The translations under genes were made by a program, and so were the position numbers. The notes beneath the pieces were generated by a model. That model saw nothing but the letters and a program-made list of their open reading frames with translations, made no database searches and was not told the origin of the DNA. From NCBI GenBank assembly GCA_015832175.1, contig WJXW01000013.1:620001-684000 (forward strand): DNA of 64,000 nucleotides. The letters are read 5' to 3'. The DNA is from Paraphaeosphaeria minitans. Its lineage: Eukaryota > Ascomycota > Dothideomycetes > Pleosporales > Didymosphaeriaceae. Each line of letters opens with the position of its first letter. Position 1 is the first letter of the stretch. Below are positions 1 to 11,046 of the stretch, in pieces.

Positions 1-626
1 CTTGAGCACTGGACAAACAAGAGAGCTCTAAGCGACGTCGAAACAGTCCATCGAAGACCTCCCTATCTGTTAGAGTGCTGAATGTGATTACAGCATTTGT
101 GCCATGCTTGCATTCCTTCACTCAGCCTGCTGCACCCGGCCGCTCTTTCCTTCCGTGCGATATCGCCCACCAAGAACCCCACACGGACCCAGAGCAAGAC
201 CATGCGGCGTGGGCAGAACGACCAGACCTCCATTTGAACAGACGTACATCACGTCTGCCGGAAGAGTTTCTGGACGGTTTGGGGCGTCCGCCACACCCCA
301 GGATTGGCCCCGATCCTGACCCAGAACCCTCCATGTTGTTAGCGATCCTGCAGGGGGCGCGGGACTGACCAATGCCATGATTTGCTGCACAAATCCCGTG
401 CACTACCACCTGCAAGACTGTTTGATGAAGCAACATGTCGCTTCGAGCCGCCCGTTTCGAGCGAGAGCGATATCTCTGCCTGACTCCTCGTGCGCTCCAG
501 CCCATGGGATGTTGAGCAATTTTTCTTTCCTTCTTTCTTTCTTCGAGTCCTCTCATTGTGAGGCGCATCGGCCAAAAGCAAGCCTTTGTTGACCGGCGAA
601 CTTCTTCGATTGTCGTCCATGACGCG
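1..626. other. Intergenic, no supported gene
   Basis: Open frames on both strands overlap each other and match no family I recognise. The last ~150 bases are pyrimidine-rich (ctttccttctttctttc near 525-545), as is usual in front of fungal starts, so this probably holds the promoter and leader of the CFEM gene. Confidence 0.5.
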
Positions 627-1397
627 ATGTCCATCTTCCTGTTCCTCGCGCTCGTGCTGCCGCTGTTTGTAGGGACCATCGTTGGCGCAGATGCTCCCAC
701 CGACTTGGCTGGCTTTCCCAAGTGCGCGGTACCTACGCCTCTCCCTGCATGCATGGCTATGTTACGATGTCCACGAACTGACTATTGTTGCTAGCAAACA
801 TGCATCAGCAACAACCATGGCGGATGCGCCCTCCTCGACATGGAGTGCATGTGCAACAACCAAGTCCCGACCATCTTCAGCTGCATGCAGGGCTCCTGCA
901 ACGCAGAAGATCAGGCTGCCACGTTGAGGTTTGCACAGGAGCTCTGCGATCAGGTTGGCGCTACGTCCACGGCGAAAGTATCTGGCGCTGCGAAGACGGG
1001 GGCGACAACGCTGTCCACGGTTACATCAACCCTGACTGGTTTCGCGGAAGCGACGTCGTCTTTGTCTCCCTCTTCGTCGTCGTCGTCGTCATCTGTGGCA
1101 TCGCCGAAGTCAGGCCTGTCGACGGGAGCGACGGCAGGGATAGGTGTGGGCGCCATGCTCGGTGCCATGGCCGTCGCGGCGGGCGGGTTCTTCGTCTGGC
1201 AGCGGAAGCGGGCACGCGATGTGGAGGAGCTGCCTGGGTCTGCGGCGAGGGAGGTGGGTCTGGAGTACACGCTGCCGCCTGAGTATGGGCAGAAGGGTGT
1301 GGAGGTTGTGGATGGAGTGCATATCATACACCACGAGGTGGACGGGGTGCAGTGGATGGAGCTGGAGGCGAAGGAGGCGACGAGGTATCTTCGGTAG
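627..1397 (+). CDS. CFEM-domain membrane-anchored surface protein
   Basis: Join 627..728, 795..1397; 234 residues. A 66-base GT-AG intron with a CTGAC branch site splits the CFEM domain in phase 0. Residues 1-20 are a signal peptide. The CFEM domain follows (about 30-90) with all eight cysteines in the order FPKC, TC, GC, EC, MC, SC, SC, LC, and an Asp in LLDMECMC at the place of the axial haem ligand of Csa2-type CFEM proteins. A Ser/Thr-rich stalk follows, then one transmembrane helix (about residues 145-170) ending in WQRKR, and a cytosolic tail of about 60 residues. CFEM proteins act at the cell surface in haem/iron capture, adhesion or host contact; the helix plus tail points to a type I membrane protein rather than a GPI protein. 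The start at 627 directly precedes the signal peptide. Role in this organism is inferred. Confidence 0.88.
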
Positions 1398-1873
1398 CTT
1401 CGGGCGGTAATCGATATTAGGGTAATGGCTTGGGATCATTCACCGGCGCCAGGCAGAATTAGGGCGTGACTGGGCTTTGCGTGGCCCTACCAAGATGGTA
1501 TGAAAGTGGGACAAGGCAGTGTAACAGTATCACGATGGCACCGCAAGAGCGGGAAAGGAAGTAGGAAGATTCTTTCATTTTGCTAGGTGAGGTGTACGAT
1601 GTCGGAATGTCCAATTCATCAATACCCAATCCATTTCATTCCGTTACTTTTCGCATGCAGCCGGTCGAGTGCCAGAGCGCTACTTCCGCGTTCACTTTCG
1701 TTTAGCATTTGCCATTCCGTCTGTCCGTCCACTGCAGTCTCAAACATGAACGATATCATTGAGAGACAGACACACGAGTCGGAACTGTTGTCAACATCCT
1801 GGATCACCTGTACTTGTTAGTCAGCTTGAAAATCTATGCTAAGGGAAGCAAATACTTACAGAAGCGACACCGC
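1398..1873. other. Convergent intergenic region
   Basis: Lies between the 3' ends of the CFEM gene and the minus-strand wall-protein gene. It would hold both 3' UTRs. No coding signal or repeat of note. Confidence 0.5.
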
Positions 1874-2402
1874 TTACAAGGCACCAAGGGCAGCCGCGAG
1901 AGCAGCACCGAGAAGACCAGTACCAGCGCGCACAACGCCCGCAGCAGCAGACGGCTCAGGCTTGCCGGTCTGGGTGCTAGTTGCCGTGTGGTTGCCAGTC
2001 GGGTACGCGGTGGTAGACCACGAGGTCACGTTGGTGGTCGCCACCATGGTGGTCTCGGAGAGGGAGACGATGGGCACGGAGACGGTGGTGTTGGGAGCGG
2101 CCGTCTCGGTAGGGGCGCCGGCGGGGGACGTCGTCACGAGCGAGACGGAGGTCACGACGGATGTTGAGATGGAGATTGCCGGGGGCGAGCCGTTGACCGG
2201 TATGCAAGCGCCATTCTCGCAGCCGAAGGCGGTCGCGGGGCCATTGCAGCAGCTCGTGCCGCAGATTTGGACACCAGCGGCGCAGTTGGCGGGACCTAGA
2301 TGTGTTAGTAAGATGTGGTGAGAGTTACTGCGGGAACATACCTTGAGCTAAGGCGAGGGAGGTAAGCGCCGCGGCAGTGACGATGGAGAGAGTGAAAACC
2401 AT
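1874..2402 (-). CDS. Small secreted Ser/Thr-rich, GPI-type wall protein
   Basis: Complement of join 1874..2295, 2342..2402; 160 residues. The 46-base intron has GTATGT at its start, a perfect TACTAAC branch site and CTAG at its end, and falls right after the signal peptide (MVFTLSIVTAAALTSLALAQ). The mature N-terminus has six cysteines in about 35 residues (NCAAGVQICGTSCCNGPATA), then a long Ser/Thr/Val stretch with several N-glycosylation sites (NTT, NVT, NHT), and a hydrophobic Ala/Leu-rich C-terminus that looks like a GPI attachment signal. It is therefore likely exported and tethered to membrane or wall. No catalytic family is recognised. It faces the CFEM gene tail to tail. A TATA-like box lies about 130 bases upstream. 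Confidence 0.8.
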
Positions 2403-3774
2403 TGTGGTGAGTGGTAGGGGGTGAATCGACTTGTAGCTAAGGGAGAGCTGTGGATATTGTCGATCGAAGAGACGGAGTCGAGATCGAGGTCAAAAGAGTG
2501 CGTGAAGGGGAGAGGGGCAGGAGAGGGTTTGTACTTTTATAGAATGTGTGCACAGGGCCGCAAAAACAGTTTCGCCGTGTGGTCGAGGCTCCGGGTTGGC
2601 CAGGTGAATGGGGTACGCGGTGGGGGACAAACGGCCGTGTTTGCTCGAGCGCACGTGCGCTTGACGTGGGACCAATGCGGCGGCGGCTGGTTGAATTTGG
2701 TGCTCGCAAATTGCAGAGAGAGAGAGCGTACGAATGCGGCGGGAGTTGTTATAGTCGATGGGTACCTCTGAGGTTGGAAGTTCGAGCTTATTGATGTCAA
2801 TCGGGTGCGGGCTGCTTAGAGAACGCGGGTAGACAGTCGCGCGGTAATATGATGCAGCTATCAGATTCAAATATAGCAATTGTGCTAGTTTCCGAAACAC
2901 CATTTGCTGAAAGGGCAGGCAATGGGTACATTCGGTCTCCCATTCTATTCTAGAACGGGCCATCTGTCCACATTTGACTTCTTCTGCACAGGACAGTCTT
3001 TCCCTTGTGCCTATTCGCAAATGGTGACATGCGAGACTGTTCCCGAGCTCGCCATGTGTGATACTCAATAGGTCTTTTGTCGTGGTGGATTGTATCTCGA
3101 AGGGGGCAATATTGACCGTTTCAATGCTGATGGTGGCCTGCTGTGCCACGCCCATATATGAAACAGGCAAATGCGATCAGGATGCACAATCGTAGCATGA
3201 GGTACGATGTCAGTAACGAGCAAGTGTCAAAAGAATACACTTGCTGGTCTTGAAATGCCCAATCATTCGCTCCGCTCTTGAACAATCACAGGGAAACAAA
3301 CTGCCACAGGGCTAGTTATCCCATATAAATCAGAATCTCCAGCTTCTTAACCCAACCTAGATGATATTGGGCACTTCTCATAAGACCTAGGCTCTTATTG
3401 TCTTGATCGTGCTTGGTTTGAAGTGCGCTTCAGACTCGACAATCCACAGCAAATTCTAAAAATCCGACAAAGCGACCCGACTGAACCAGGTTGAATCAGA
3501 AATCTTGCGACGTGTATAGTAGCATTGCTGTAACGGAAATTGTGAAAGACTACCTGGTCTTGCCGTGATGTTGGAGTCGTAGTTCTTCGAAAGAAGGAAG
3601 GCGCCACAGCGGAGCCCACTTTAGCGCCTTGGCGACCAACAGCGCGGGGCGCACAAGACTCATCGATAGAATTCAGCCTCCACACGCGCCGCCTATTCCT
3701 CCCCGCAGCCGCCGATACACTCGCCCTACCCACGGAATAATCGCAAGCCTCCGCCGCCGGAGCCAGTCGCAATC
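2403..3774. other. Divergent promoter region
   Basis: 1.37 kb between the minus-strand wall-protein gene and the plus-strand eIF2-alpha gene. The longest frame (2490-3170, minus) has no recognisable domain and overlaps the promoter, so I do not call it. No repeats of note. Confidence 0.45.
2535..2541 (-). promoter_or_regulatory. TATA-like box of the wall-protein gene
   Basis: TATAAAA on the minus strand, 133 bases before the ATG at 2402. Position is right for a fungal core promoter; function is inferred. Confidence 0.4.
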
Positions 3775-4860
3775 ATGTCTCTCACAAACTCCCGATTTTA
3801 CGAGGAGAAGTACCCTGAGGTGGAGAGCTTCGTCATGGTGAACGTGAAGCAGATCGCCGAGATGGGTGCCTACGTCAAGCTGCTCGAATACGGTGGGTGA
3901 AAGATGAAGAAAAAGGGTTGGAGGCTGATCCTAATCATGGCAGACAACATCGACGGCATGATCCTGCTGTCCGAACTCTCGCGACGACGTATTCGTTCAA
4001 TTCAGAAGCTCATTCGCGTTGGCCGTAACGAGGTCGTCGTTGTGCTGCGTGTGGACAAGGACAAGGGTTACATCGATTTGTCGAAGCGCCGTGTGTCTCC
4101 CGAAGATATCATCAAGTGTGAAGAGCGGTACAACAAGTCCAAGATGGTGCATTCCATCATGCGCCACGTCGCCGAGAAGACGGAAACCCCCATCCAGGAG
4201 CTGTACGAGAACATTGGCTGGCCGCTGAACAAGAAGTACGGACACTCGATCGATGCCTTCAAGCTCTCCATCACCAACCCCGACGTGTGGAAGGACGTCA
4301 CCTTCCCCAACGACGTGGTCAAGGACGAGCTGCAGACGTACATCAGCAAGAGGCTCACACCGCAGCCCACCAAGGTGCGGTCAGACATTGAGGGTAGGGT
4401 TCGCGATACATGCGCAGAGGACATGGCTAACGGTTGCAGTGACCTGCTTCGGATACGAGGGCATCGACGCCGTCAAGGAAGCTCTGCGAACCGCCGAGGC
4501 GAAGAACACACAGGACACACAGGTCAAGGTGAAGCTGGTTTCACCGCCGCTATACGGTACGTTTACGCCTTGATCCAGCTTGCACCCTACGCAAGGCTAA
4601 TCGCCGCAGTCCTCACATCCCAGTGTCTCGACAAGAGCATCGGTATCCAGGTCCTCGAGCAAGCGATCGAGGATATCAAGGCGAGCATAACAAAAGCAGG
4701 CGGCGACTGTTCGGTCAAGATGGCGCCCAAGGCCGTTACGGAGAACGACGATGCGGAGCTCGCCGCGCTCATGGAGAAGAGGGAGCGCGAGAACCAGGAG
4801 GTGAGCGGCGACGAAGACGAGAGCACAAGCGACGAGGGTGGCGTGGCCGAGGCCGACTAA
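3775..4860 (+). CDS. SUI2: Translation initiation factor eIF2 subunit alpha
   Basis: Join 3775..3892, 3944..4393, 4440..4556, 4610..4860; 311 residues, the usual length. Introns are 51, 46 and 53 bases. eIF2 brings initiator Met-tRNA to the 40S subunit; the alpha subunit is the control point of the integrated stress response. Residues 1-90 are the S1/OB fold ([21 protein letters not shown], split here only for quoting). Ser52 counting Met (Ser51 in standard numbering), the kinase target of Gcn2-type kinases, sits in [11 protein letters not shown] helical domain and the C-terminal alpha/beta domain follow, ending in an acidic tail. Splicing restores [21 protein letters not shown] and PPLYVLTS, all conserved junctions, so the exon model is firm. 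Confidence 0.97.
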
Positions 4861-5387
4861 GCGGTGGTTATTGGTTCGAAACGGCCGTCAAAAGTGAGCA
4901 TCTGGCGTTCGGTAGAGGTTTTGGACAAGGCGTCGCGGGCAGCCTCAGCGGAGACTGTGGACGCCATTATGCATGTGCTCGGGTGGAATGACAAGATATC
5001 AAGCGCACCGGAAAGGTGTTGCCATTTGTATACGTTTCCCTCAATTCAGTCCTCGGACATTGATTCAGATGGGCGCGCATCAAAGCAGGAGGTTGTGGAG
5101 GCACGGTCACGCGAAGCGGGAAGCTTGGGCCAGTCTGTGGGGTTGATGGCGATATGACGAGTTGCTTTGCGGAGCTCCGCTGTTGATCCAGGTTGTCTAG
5201 CGCAGCCAAGTTTCGCAACAACAACAAAAAGGCCAACTCCTCACCATTTCCTTGACCTGTGCCGATCCTGCCCATAAATAACCTTTAGGAAGACCTCTTG
5301 TTGATTGACTCTCTCTGGCTCCGCGTGCGACGGCGCCTCTCACCTGTCGCAGTACCCTAGCGGAGCTCTGTCAAGCTCCCCGCAACC
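4861..5387. other. Intergenic, 3' UTR of eIF2-alpha and promoter of the channel gene
   Basis: No recognisable coding frame or repeat. The last bases before 5388 (CGCAACCATGG) form a strong start context for the next gene. Confidence 0.45.
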
Positions 5388-7364
5388 ATGGTACGATGGG
5401 GCAAGCTCTTCAATTCGGACGGCCACGACAGGCGACACCGGGTCCAGGATGAGATGCGGTCGCGTCAGTAACCTAGAAACTTTGACTTGGATGCTTCCTC
5501 ACAATGGCCAGTGCTGCCCATGCGCCGCGAACGCCCTCCGCCGCCGCCCATGCCCCCGAAAGAGGTCACCAAGGTCGCCCTCCGCCTCAAGCACCAGCTC
5601 GAACAAGTGATACCGTGCGAAATGGAAGAAGAGCTCATCACCAAACCGCACAGTCACGTTCTCACACCGGCCGTCATCGCAACTGCGAAGGAGGCTGGCG
5701 GGGAAGACTACGCCGCATGCGTAGTATACTGTCTGCTGGTGGTCAAGAAATGGTTCATGGGGCAGGCGCTGGCGGAGCTGTGGGATGCTGACCTTCACGA
5801 GGTCCGCGCGGCAGCTGCGGAGATGATGGCCAAGCGCATCATTGAAGAAGAGGAAGACCACAACTACCTCATGGAGCACATCCTGCTCAAGAGGTACTCT
5901 ATCTTCGTCGACGGCGAACCTACGGCACCTGCAAACGTCATCGAGCGCGCTGTAGACTTACACGCGTTGACCGTCATAGGGTCCTCTGGCTATCAGAAAT
6001 GCATACAACATCTTTGGAGGGGCTGGCTGGTGCAGGACGACGAAGACCCCAGTCGCTTCATCCATTGGGAGAACAAGACGAATACCTCATACTGGTCGCA
6101 CTTGGACCCCGACCGCATGAGAGTCCCACGATATCAGAACGCCCTGCAGATTGGCATCTCCGTTGCCTTCCTTGCGCTCTACACAGGTGCCATCAACACC
6201 ATCAACCCCTCAGGCGACCTTGATGTTGTGGAAGTGTTGTTGTATATTTTCACTCTCGGCTTCATTTGCGACGAGACAGCCAAGCTGTGGAAAGTCGGTC
6301 GCTACTACATTGGTTTCTGGAATGTGTTCAACACCACTCTATACGCACTTCTGGCGACTTCCTTTGTCTTGCGTATGTGTGCCTACGGAGCAGGAGACGA
6401 CGAGGGAAAGCGAGGACACTTCAACACACTCAGCTATGACTTCCTCGCCTTTGGAGCGCCCATGTTCTGGATGCGGCTCTTGCTCTACCTCGACACCTTC
6501 CGCTTCTTCGGCGCCATGCTCGTCGTGCTCAAGGTTATGATGCGCGAATCACTCATCTTCTTCGCACTCCTCATTGTCGTGGTCATCGGTTTCCTGCAAG
6601 CATTCGTTGGTCTCGATCTCACCGACAACTCGCTCCAAGACTCCAGCTTCGCCATCCAAGCCATGCTCAACGCCATCATGCAGAGCCCCGAATTCGATGG
6701 CTTCGAGCGCTTCCAGCACCCCTTCGGCCTGATCCTATACTACATCTTCACCTTCGTAGTCATGGTCATCCTTCTCAACGTCCTCATCGCGCTGTACAAC
6801 TCCGCCTACGAAGACATCACCGAGAACGCCATCGACGAGTACATGGCGCTCTTCTCCCAGAAAACGATGCAATTCGTGCGTGCGCCCGACGAAAACGTCT
6901 TCATCGCGCCCTTCAACCTCATCGAGATGTTCGTTCTCATCCTGCCCTTCGAATGGTGGCTCCCCCGCGAGAAGTATGATCGCCTCAACGACTACGTCAT
7001 GGGCTTCATCTACAGCCCGCTGCTGATCGCAACGGCGTGGCTGGAAACGCGCTCCGCGCACACGGTTCGGACGAACAGGAACCGTGGCGAGGACGACGAC
7101 GACGTCGTCCAGGAGTGGGAGCAGGTCATGGGCGAGTGCGACTTCGAGGCCGACGGCTGGGACAAGAAGGTGCAGTCCACGAAGCCGAATGTCGAGTTCG
7201 ACACTGCGGTGCTCGAGGTCCGAAAGCTGCAACAGGAGGTGTCCGAGTTGAAGGAGATCCTGCTGGAGCTGAGGGATAGGGTGAATTGGGGGAGTGATAC
7301 GCTGAAGGAGAGCAAGATAGAGGAGAAGGGAGAGAGCAGTGAGAGTGTCGCGAGGGAGGAGTAA
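5388..7364 (+). CDS. YVC1: Yvc1-type vacuolar TRP cation channel
   Basis: Preferred model: join 5388..5463, 5512..7364, 642 residues. The ATG at 5388 has an excellent context and is in frame with the main exon once a 48-base GTCAGT...CCAG intron removes an in-frame TAA. The alternative is an unspliced start at 5487 (625 residues), with a poor start context. Yvc1/TRPY1 channels release Ca2+ from the vacuole on osmotic or oxidative stress. The protein has a soluble N-terminal region with the signature GGEDYAACVVYCLLVVKKWF, six hydrophobic segments between about residues 235 and 460, a pore region with FDGFERFQHPFG, and the post-S6 segment NVLIALYNSAYEDITENA. A coiled coil (KLQQEVSELKEILLELRDRV) lies near the C-terminus. 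Family and main exon are certain; only the first ~25 residues are open. Confidence 0.9.
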
Positions 7365-7771
7365 GTGTGTTGGCCTAGTTATGTGTTTACGAGTTGGTGT
7401 TGACGTGGACAGGCGAAATGCGAGATTGGCGCGTATGATGGATGAGACATGCAAAACCGATGATGGGACTGTAAAAACGGCGGATGGGAGTGATTGGCAT
7501 TCTGATTAATGGATTGGCACGCGCTGTTGTTAATCTACATTTCTCAAACTGGACTGTGTTGCCGTATATACCATGATGCTGTCACCACACAGCCTCTATC
7601 TTTTTTCCATCCAGAAAGAAGTCTTCCCATTTCCGAGTCTAAACCCCCATAAAGGACATGACCGAGCATCAATGATCTCCCCATTCCTTCCCAGTTCTAG
7701 ACTCCGATATCCAAGAAAACCCTGCAAGTTTCACCACTCCTCATCCTTGATCCAGATGCGCACACCCCCTC
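7365..7771. other. Convergent intergenic region
   Basis: Holds the 3' UTRs of the channel gene (plus) and the DNA glycosylase gene (minus). No gene or repeat seen. Confidence 0.5.
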
Positions 7772-9641
7772 CTACGTCTCCGCAACCAACTCCCAACACC
7801 GCCGCATCCCCGTCGACAACGTCGCACCCGCCATATCCTCCGCAGCAACCCACCTCCTCGCCGTCTTACCCTCGCTTGTGGCCCCCTCCGCCGCCCCCTC
7901 AAGCCCAACATGCACCACATGCATCGTCAGCTTCAAATGCGTAAACACATGCACCGGCGACCCGAGCTCCCGAACCTCACCCCCATCCAAAGACCCCAGC
8001 CCGAGACTCGCGACGTAATTGCGGGCCGTCGCTTTCCGGGATGCGGGGGTTTGCTTGTCGGCGGGTAGCAGTGTCTGCTGCGGGAACTGCCATAGGGACG
8101 CGAGCAGGCCTTTTGCGGGGCGCTGCTCGATGAGGTAGCGGCGGGTGCTGGAGGAAGAGGAAGAGGAAGAGGAGGGCGTCGAGATGATGCAGACGACGGC
8201 GTCTTCTTCGGGGACGGCTTTCTTGGGCATCTTCTTGGGGAAGAGAGAGCAGTATGTGGCTATTGCTCTTGTTTGGGAGGGCGTTGCGGGGGGTGCTTTT
8301 CTTTTGTTGGGATTGGAAGACTCGGCGGTGGAGGTTGGAGTGTCGGTGCTGGACGCTGGTGCTGCGGGGTCTGGTTTTGGTTTTGGCGTGGTGCGCGAGG
8401 TGAAGTAGTTGGATATTGTGTTCGCGGGTGGCTTCTGTTCGGTCTTTCGCTTCTTCGTCGACTTGGGCGCGGTGGCGCCTTCGTCATCGTCGTCGTCGTC
8501 GCCGGCGTCTTCAGGTGCGGTGGCGAGATCCTCCGTGTCGAGTTGCAGGCACAGCGTACATGCGTCTTCGATATCTGGCACGCCCGTGGCCACGGTGGCC
8601 TTCTTGGTGGACAGAATTTGCCCCTCAACGTACACCCGGCATGTCCGCTGAATAGGACACTCCTCACATTTCGGCCGCGGCGTGCAGATGGTGGAGCCCA
8701 GCTCCATGAGCGCTTGATTCCACTGTCCGGGGTCGGAGCTGCGTCCTTTCTTAGGATACCCCGCCACGCTCTTCACCAGCGAATCTGCTACCTCCCATAA
8801 TACATCTGTGCTCTTTTTGTCTTTCGCGTCGACGTATAGGCCGAGCTGGCGACTCAGGACCCGCGCAACGTTCCCATCGAGCACGGGCTCCGCTTCTCCG
8901 AAGGCAATGCTGGATACAGCGCCGGCGGTGTACCGCCCAATACCCGGGATTTTTTGCAAGGCATCAACAGCGCTGGGGATCTTGCAGGGGACATCATCTT
9001 TTGCAGTGACAACGGCTTTGGCGCCATCGTGTAGACGCGTTGCCCGGGAGTAGTAGCCCAGACCTTTCCAGACGGAAAGGACATCGTCGTGTGAGGCTTC
9101 CGCGAGAGCCTCCACAGTCGGCCATTTTGATATCCAAGTATTGAAGTACGGTATGACAGTCGAGACGCGAGTTTGTTGCAACACTGCACAGTCTTAGTAT
9201 CCGAGCCAGCCAATCCGAGTGCACACACGTGATGACGCGTCAACGCGTCGCCTCCGATATCTCACGCCGCGACGCACACCCGCAACGAAGAATCTCTGAT
9301 GGATGCCACTCACTAACTTCACTAACCCAGACCTCGTACGCGCGCTTCTCCAGCAACTTCCCGAATTCCACCTCCCAGCTCTCATGCTTTGCAGGATCAA
9401 GCCACTTCTTGCGCCACGGCATGTTTCTCGCTTCCTCGATGCCGTCGAACCATCCTAAGAGCTCCTTTCCTATACCCTCATCCTCAATCAAGAGTGGGTA
9501 ATGATACGCGGAGGAATGGGCGCGCAATGGTGGGACCGCAGTCGGCTGTGGTGACGTTGGTTTCGTGAATGCCGGCGCGATTACGGCAGCGGATTTACTC
9601 CTAGGCTTTGCGCGTGTCGCTAATGTCTTTCCCTTGGACAT
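7772..9641 (-). CDS. myh1: A/G-specific adenine DNA glycosylase (MutY family)
   Basis: Complement of join 7772..9183, 9314..9641; 579 residues. It removes adenine mispaired with 8-oxoguanine, first step of base excision repair. The 130-base intron (donor GTGAGT) restores the invariant VSEVMLQQTRV. The HhH-GPD core follows: GLGYYSR, the helix-hairpin-helix PGIGRYTAGAVSSIAFG, and the catalytic Asp in VLDGNVARVLSR. The iron-sulfur cysteines are at CTPRPKCEECPIQRTC; the first loop is C-X5-C, one residue shorter than the C-X6-C of the bacterial and human enzymes. After an acidic, low-complexity linker (DDDDDDE, poly-Ser) comes the NUDIX-like C-terminal domain (LIEQRPAKGLLASLWQFPQQ) that reads 8-oxoG. 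N-terminal basic residues could be a nuclear or mitochondrial signal. Confidence 0.95.
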
Positions 9642-11046
9642 GACGGGCTGGACACCTGAGATATTCGTCGTGGGTTATTGATGTGGTAACGGTGAGTAGA
9701 TGCTGGCGACGCGGGCGCGTTCGTGGACTTTCATCACGCTAACCCGTTTTGGAATGACTTAACGATGTGATCGATCCGAGGGTTGGGGTGGTGATGGGGC
9801 TTGCCTGGCTATTTGGATTTTCGCGTAGTTGGAAACAACCGCAGGCGATCGATGAGGATCTGGGTCTCCGAAATCACGTTCCATGGCCACGCGGAGCGTC
9901 ACAATACCTATCAAGCGAGTGAATCGGGAATTGAACGTCAATACTTGAGAAGCGAGAAAGTAAAACGAATACGAACCAAGTGCAGATGAGGATCTAAACT
10001 AGTCCCGGCCTGATGTCTCGATAGGCGCCAGTCTATATCTTTGGTCTCGCCACGCTTGTACAAGGAGCACTGCAAGTTGACCCAGCGTCTGGTATCTTGC
10101 AACAACTTGAAGAAATTTAAACCCTTCAAGATTTCACGAAGGTCTGAAATAAGCTGGCTTCGCGAGGGGCTCTTTCAGGCTAGTGGCAGCCATACAAACC
10201 TCATAAGCACCAGTTGCTGAGTAGTATAATACAATGAGCTTTCCAAGGTAGTCGCTTTGCGATTTCGATATTTACCAGCAGTCTCACTGTTCCTATACTC
10301 AAGAAGTCTAGATTGATGTGCGAGAAGACCTGGAGCAAGCTTTTCGATAAGTGATCGCATCTCTGGACCAGTGTCTGTGTATTTGCTCTCGGTGCCCACT
10401 ATGCCATCCCAGAGCACGACTGCTGCTTGCGGTTGGTTTCTGCGTCAAATAATCTGCAGGATTCAGAGATAACGCCTTCAGCGCCTGCGAAAGGCAAAAA
10501 GCCACCATGAAGGGATGAAAATTTCACGATGTCTTTGACCATCGACCCAGTGAGCCCGTATCTAGCTACCAACGTTATTAACTTCTCTGTCGCTCTTCCT
10601 CCTTTTTGTTTTCTTCTCACCTTATTACTAAAGTATAGGTCATTCTGGTGATCCAATAAGGTGGGAAAAAAAATTAATTTGGTAAGGCGCGGATAGATGG
10701 TTGAATGTACTACTGACCAACAAAAAGAGCTCAATCGCAACTTTCCACGGTTCTAAGCAGCACACGGACCTCAAAAGCAGCAAGCGCAAGCGTTTGCATT
10801 GCTACGACTGCTTAAGTACCGTACCTGCCGCTTCCCTTGCATTGCGATGACCGCTTTCATTGCATTGCGATGACCGCTTTCATTGCATTGCGACGACCGC
10901 TTAGGCTTCTGCCTCTCTCACGACCAAATCCTTTTCTACCCACTCTTTACTCTGCCTACCTTTTGCAAAACACAACCTTATTCCCTCTTCTAGCCTACCC
11001 TGTTCTATCCCACAGCCTTTCCAAGTTGCTACCTCGCAGGGTAACC
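9642..11046. other. Intergenic, possible degraded minus-strand frame
   Basis: Between 10175 and 10740 two overlapping minus-strand frames read on from one another after a single shift near 10400 (…AETNRKQQSC, then VVLWDGIVGTESKY…). Together they would give about 130 residues of plausible composition but no domain I know. It may be a gene relic. The 3' part holds the 23-bp repeat described separately and the leader of the protease gene. Confidence 0.25.
10838..10903 (+). repeat. 23-bp tandem repeat, about 2.9 copies
   Basis: Unit TGCATTGCGATGACCGCTTTCAT at 10838-10860 and 10861-10883, then a diverged copy (GACGACCGC) to 10903. A further degenerate copy (TTGCATTGCTACGACTGCTTA) lies near 10795. 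It sits 145-210 bases before the protease start and may be promoter or leader. Confidence 0.85.

Noticed and set aside
2490..3170. 226-codon minus-strand frame
   Set aside because: No recognisable domain, overlaps the promoter of the gene at 2402, and composition is like the surrounding non-coding DNA.
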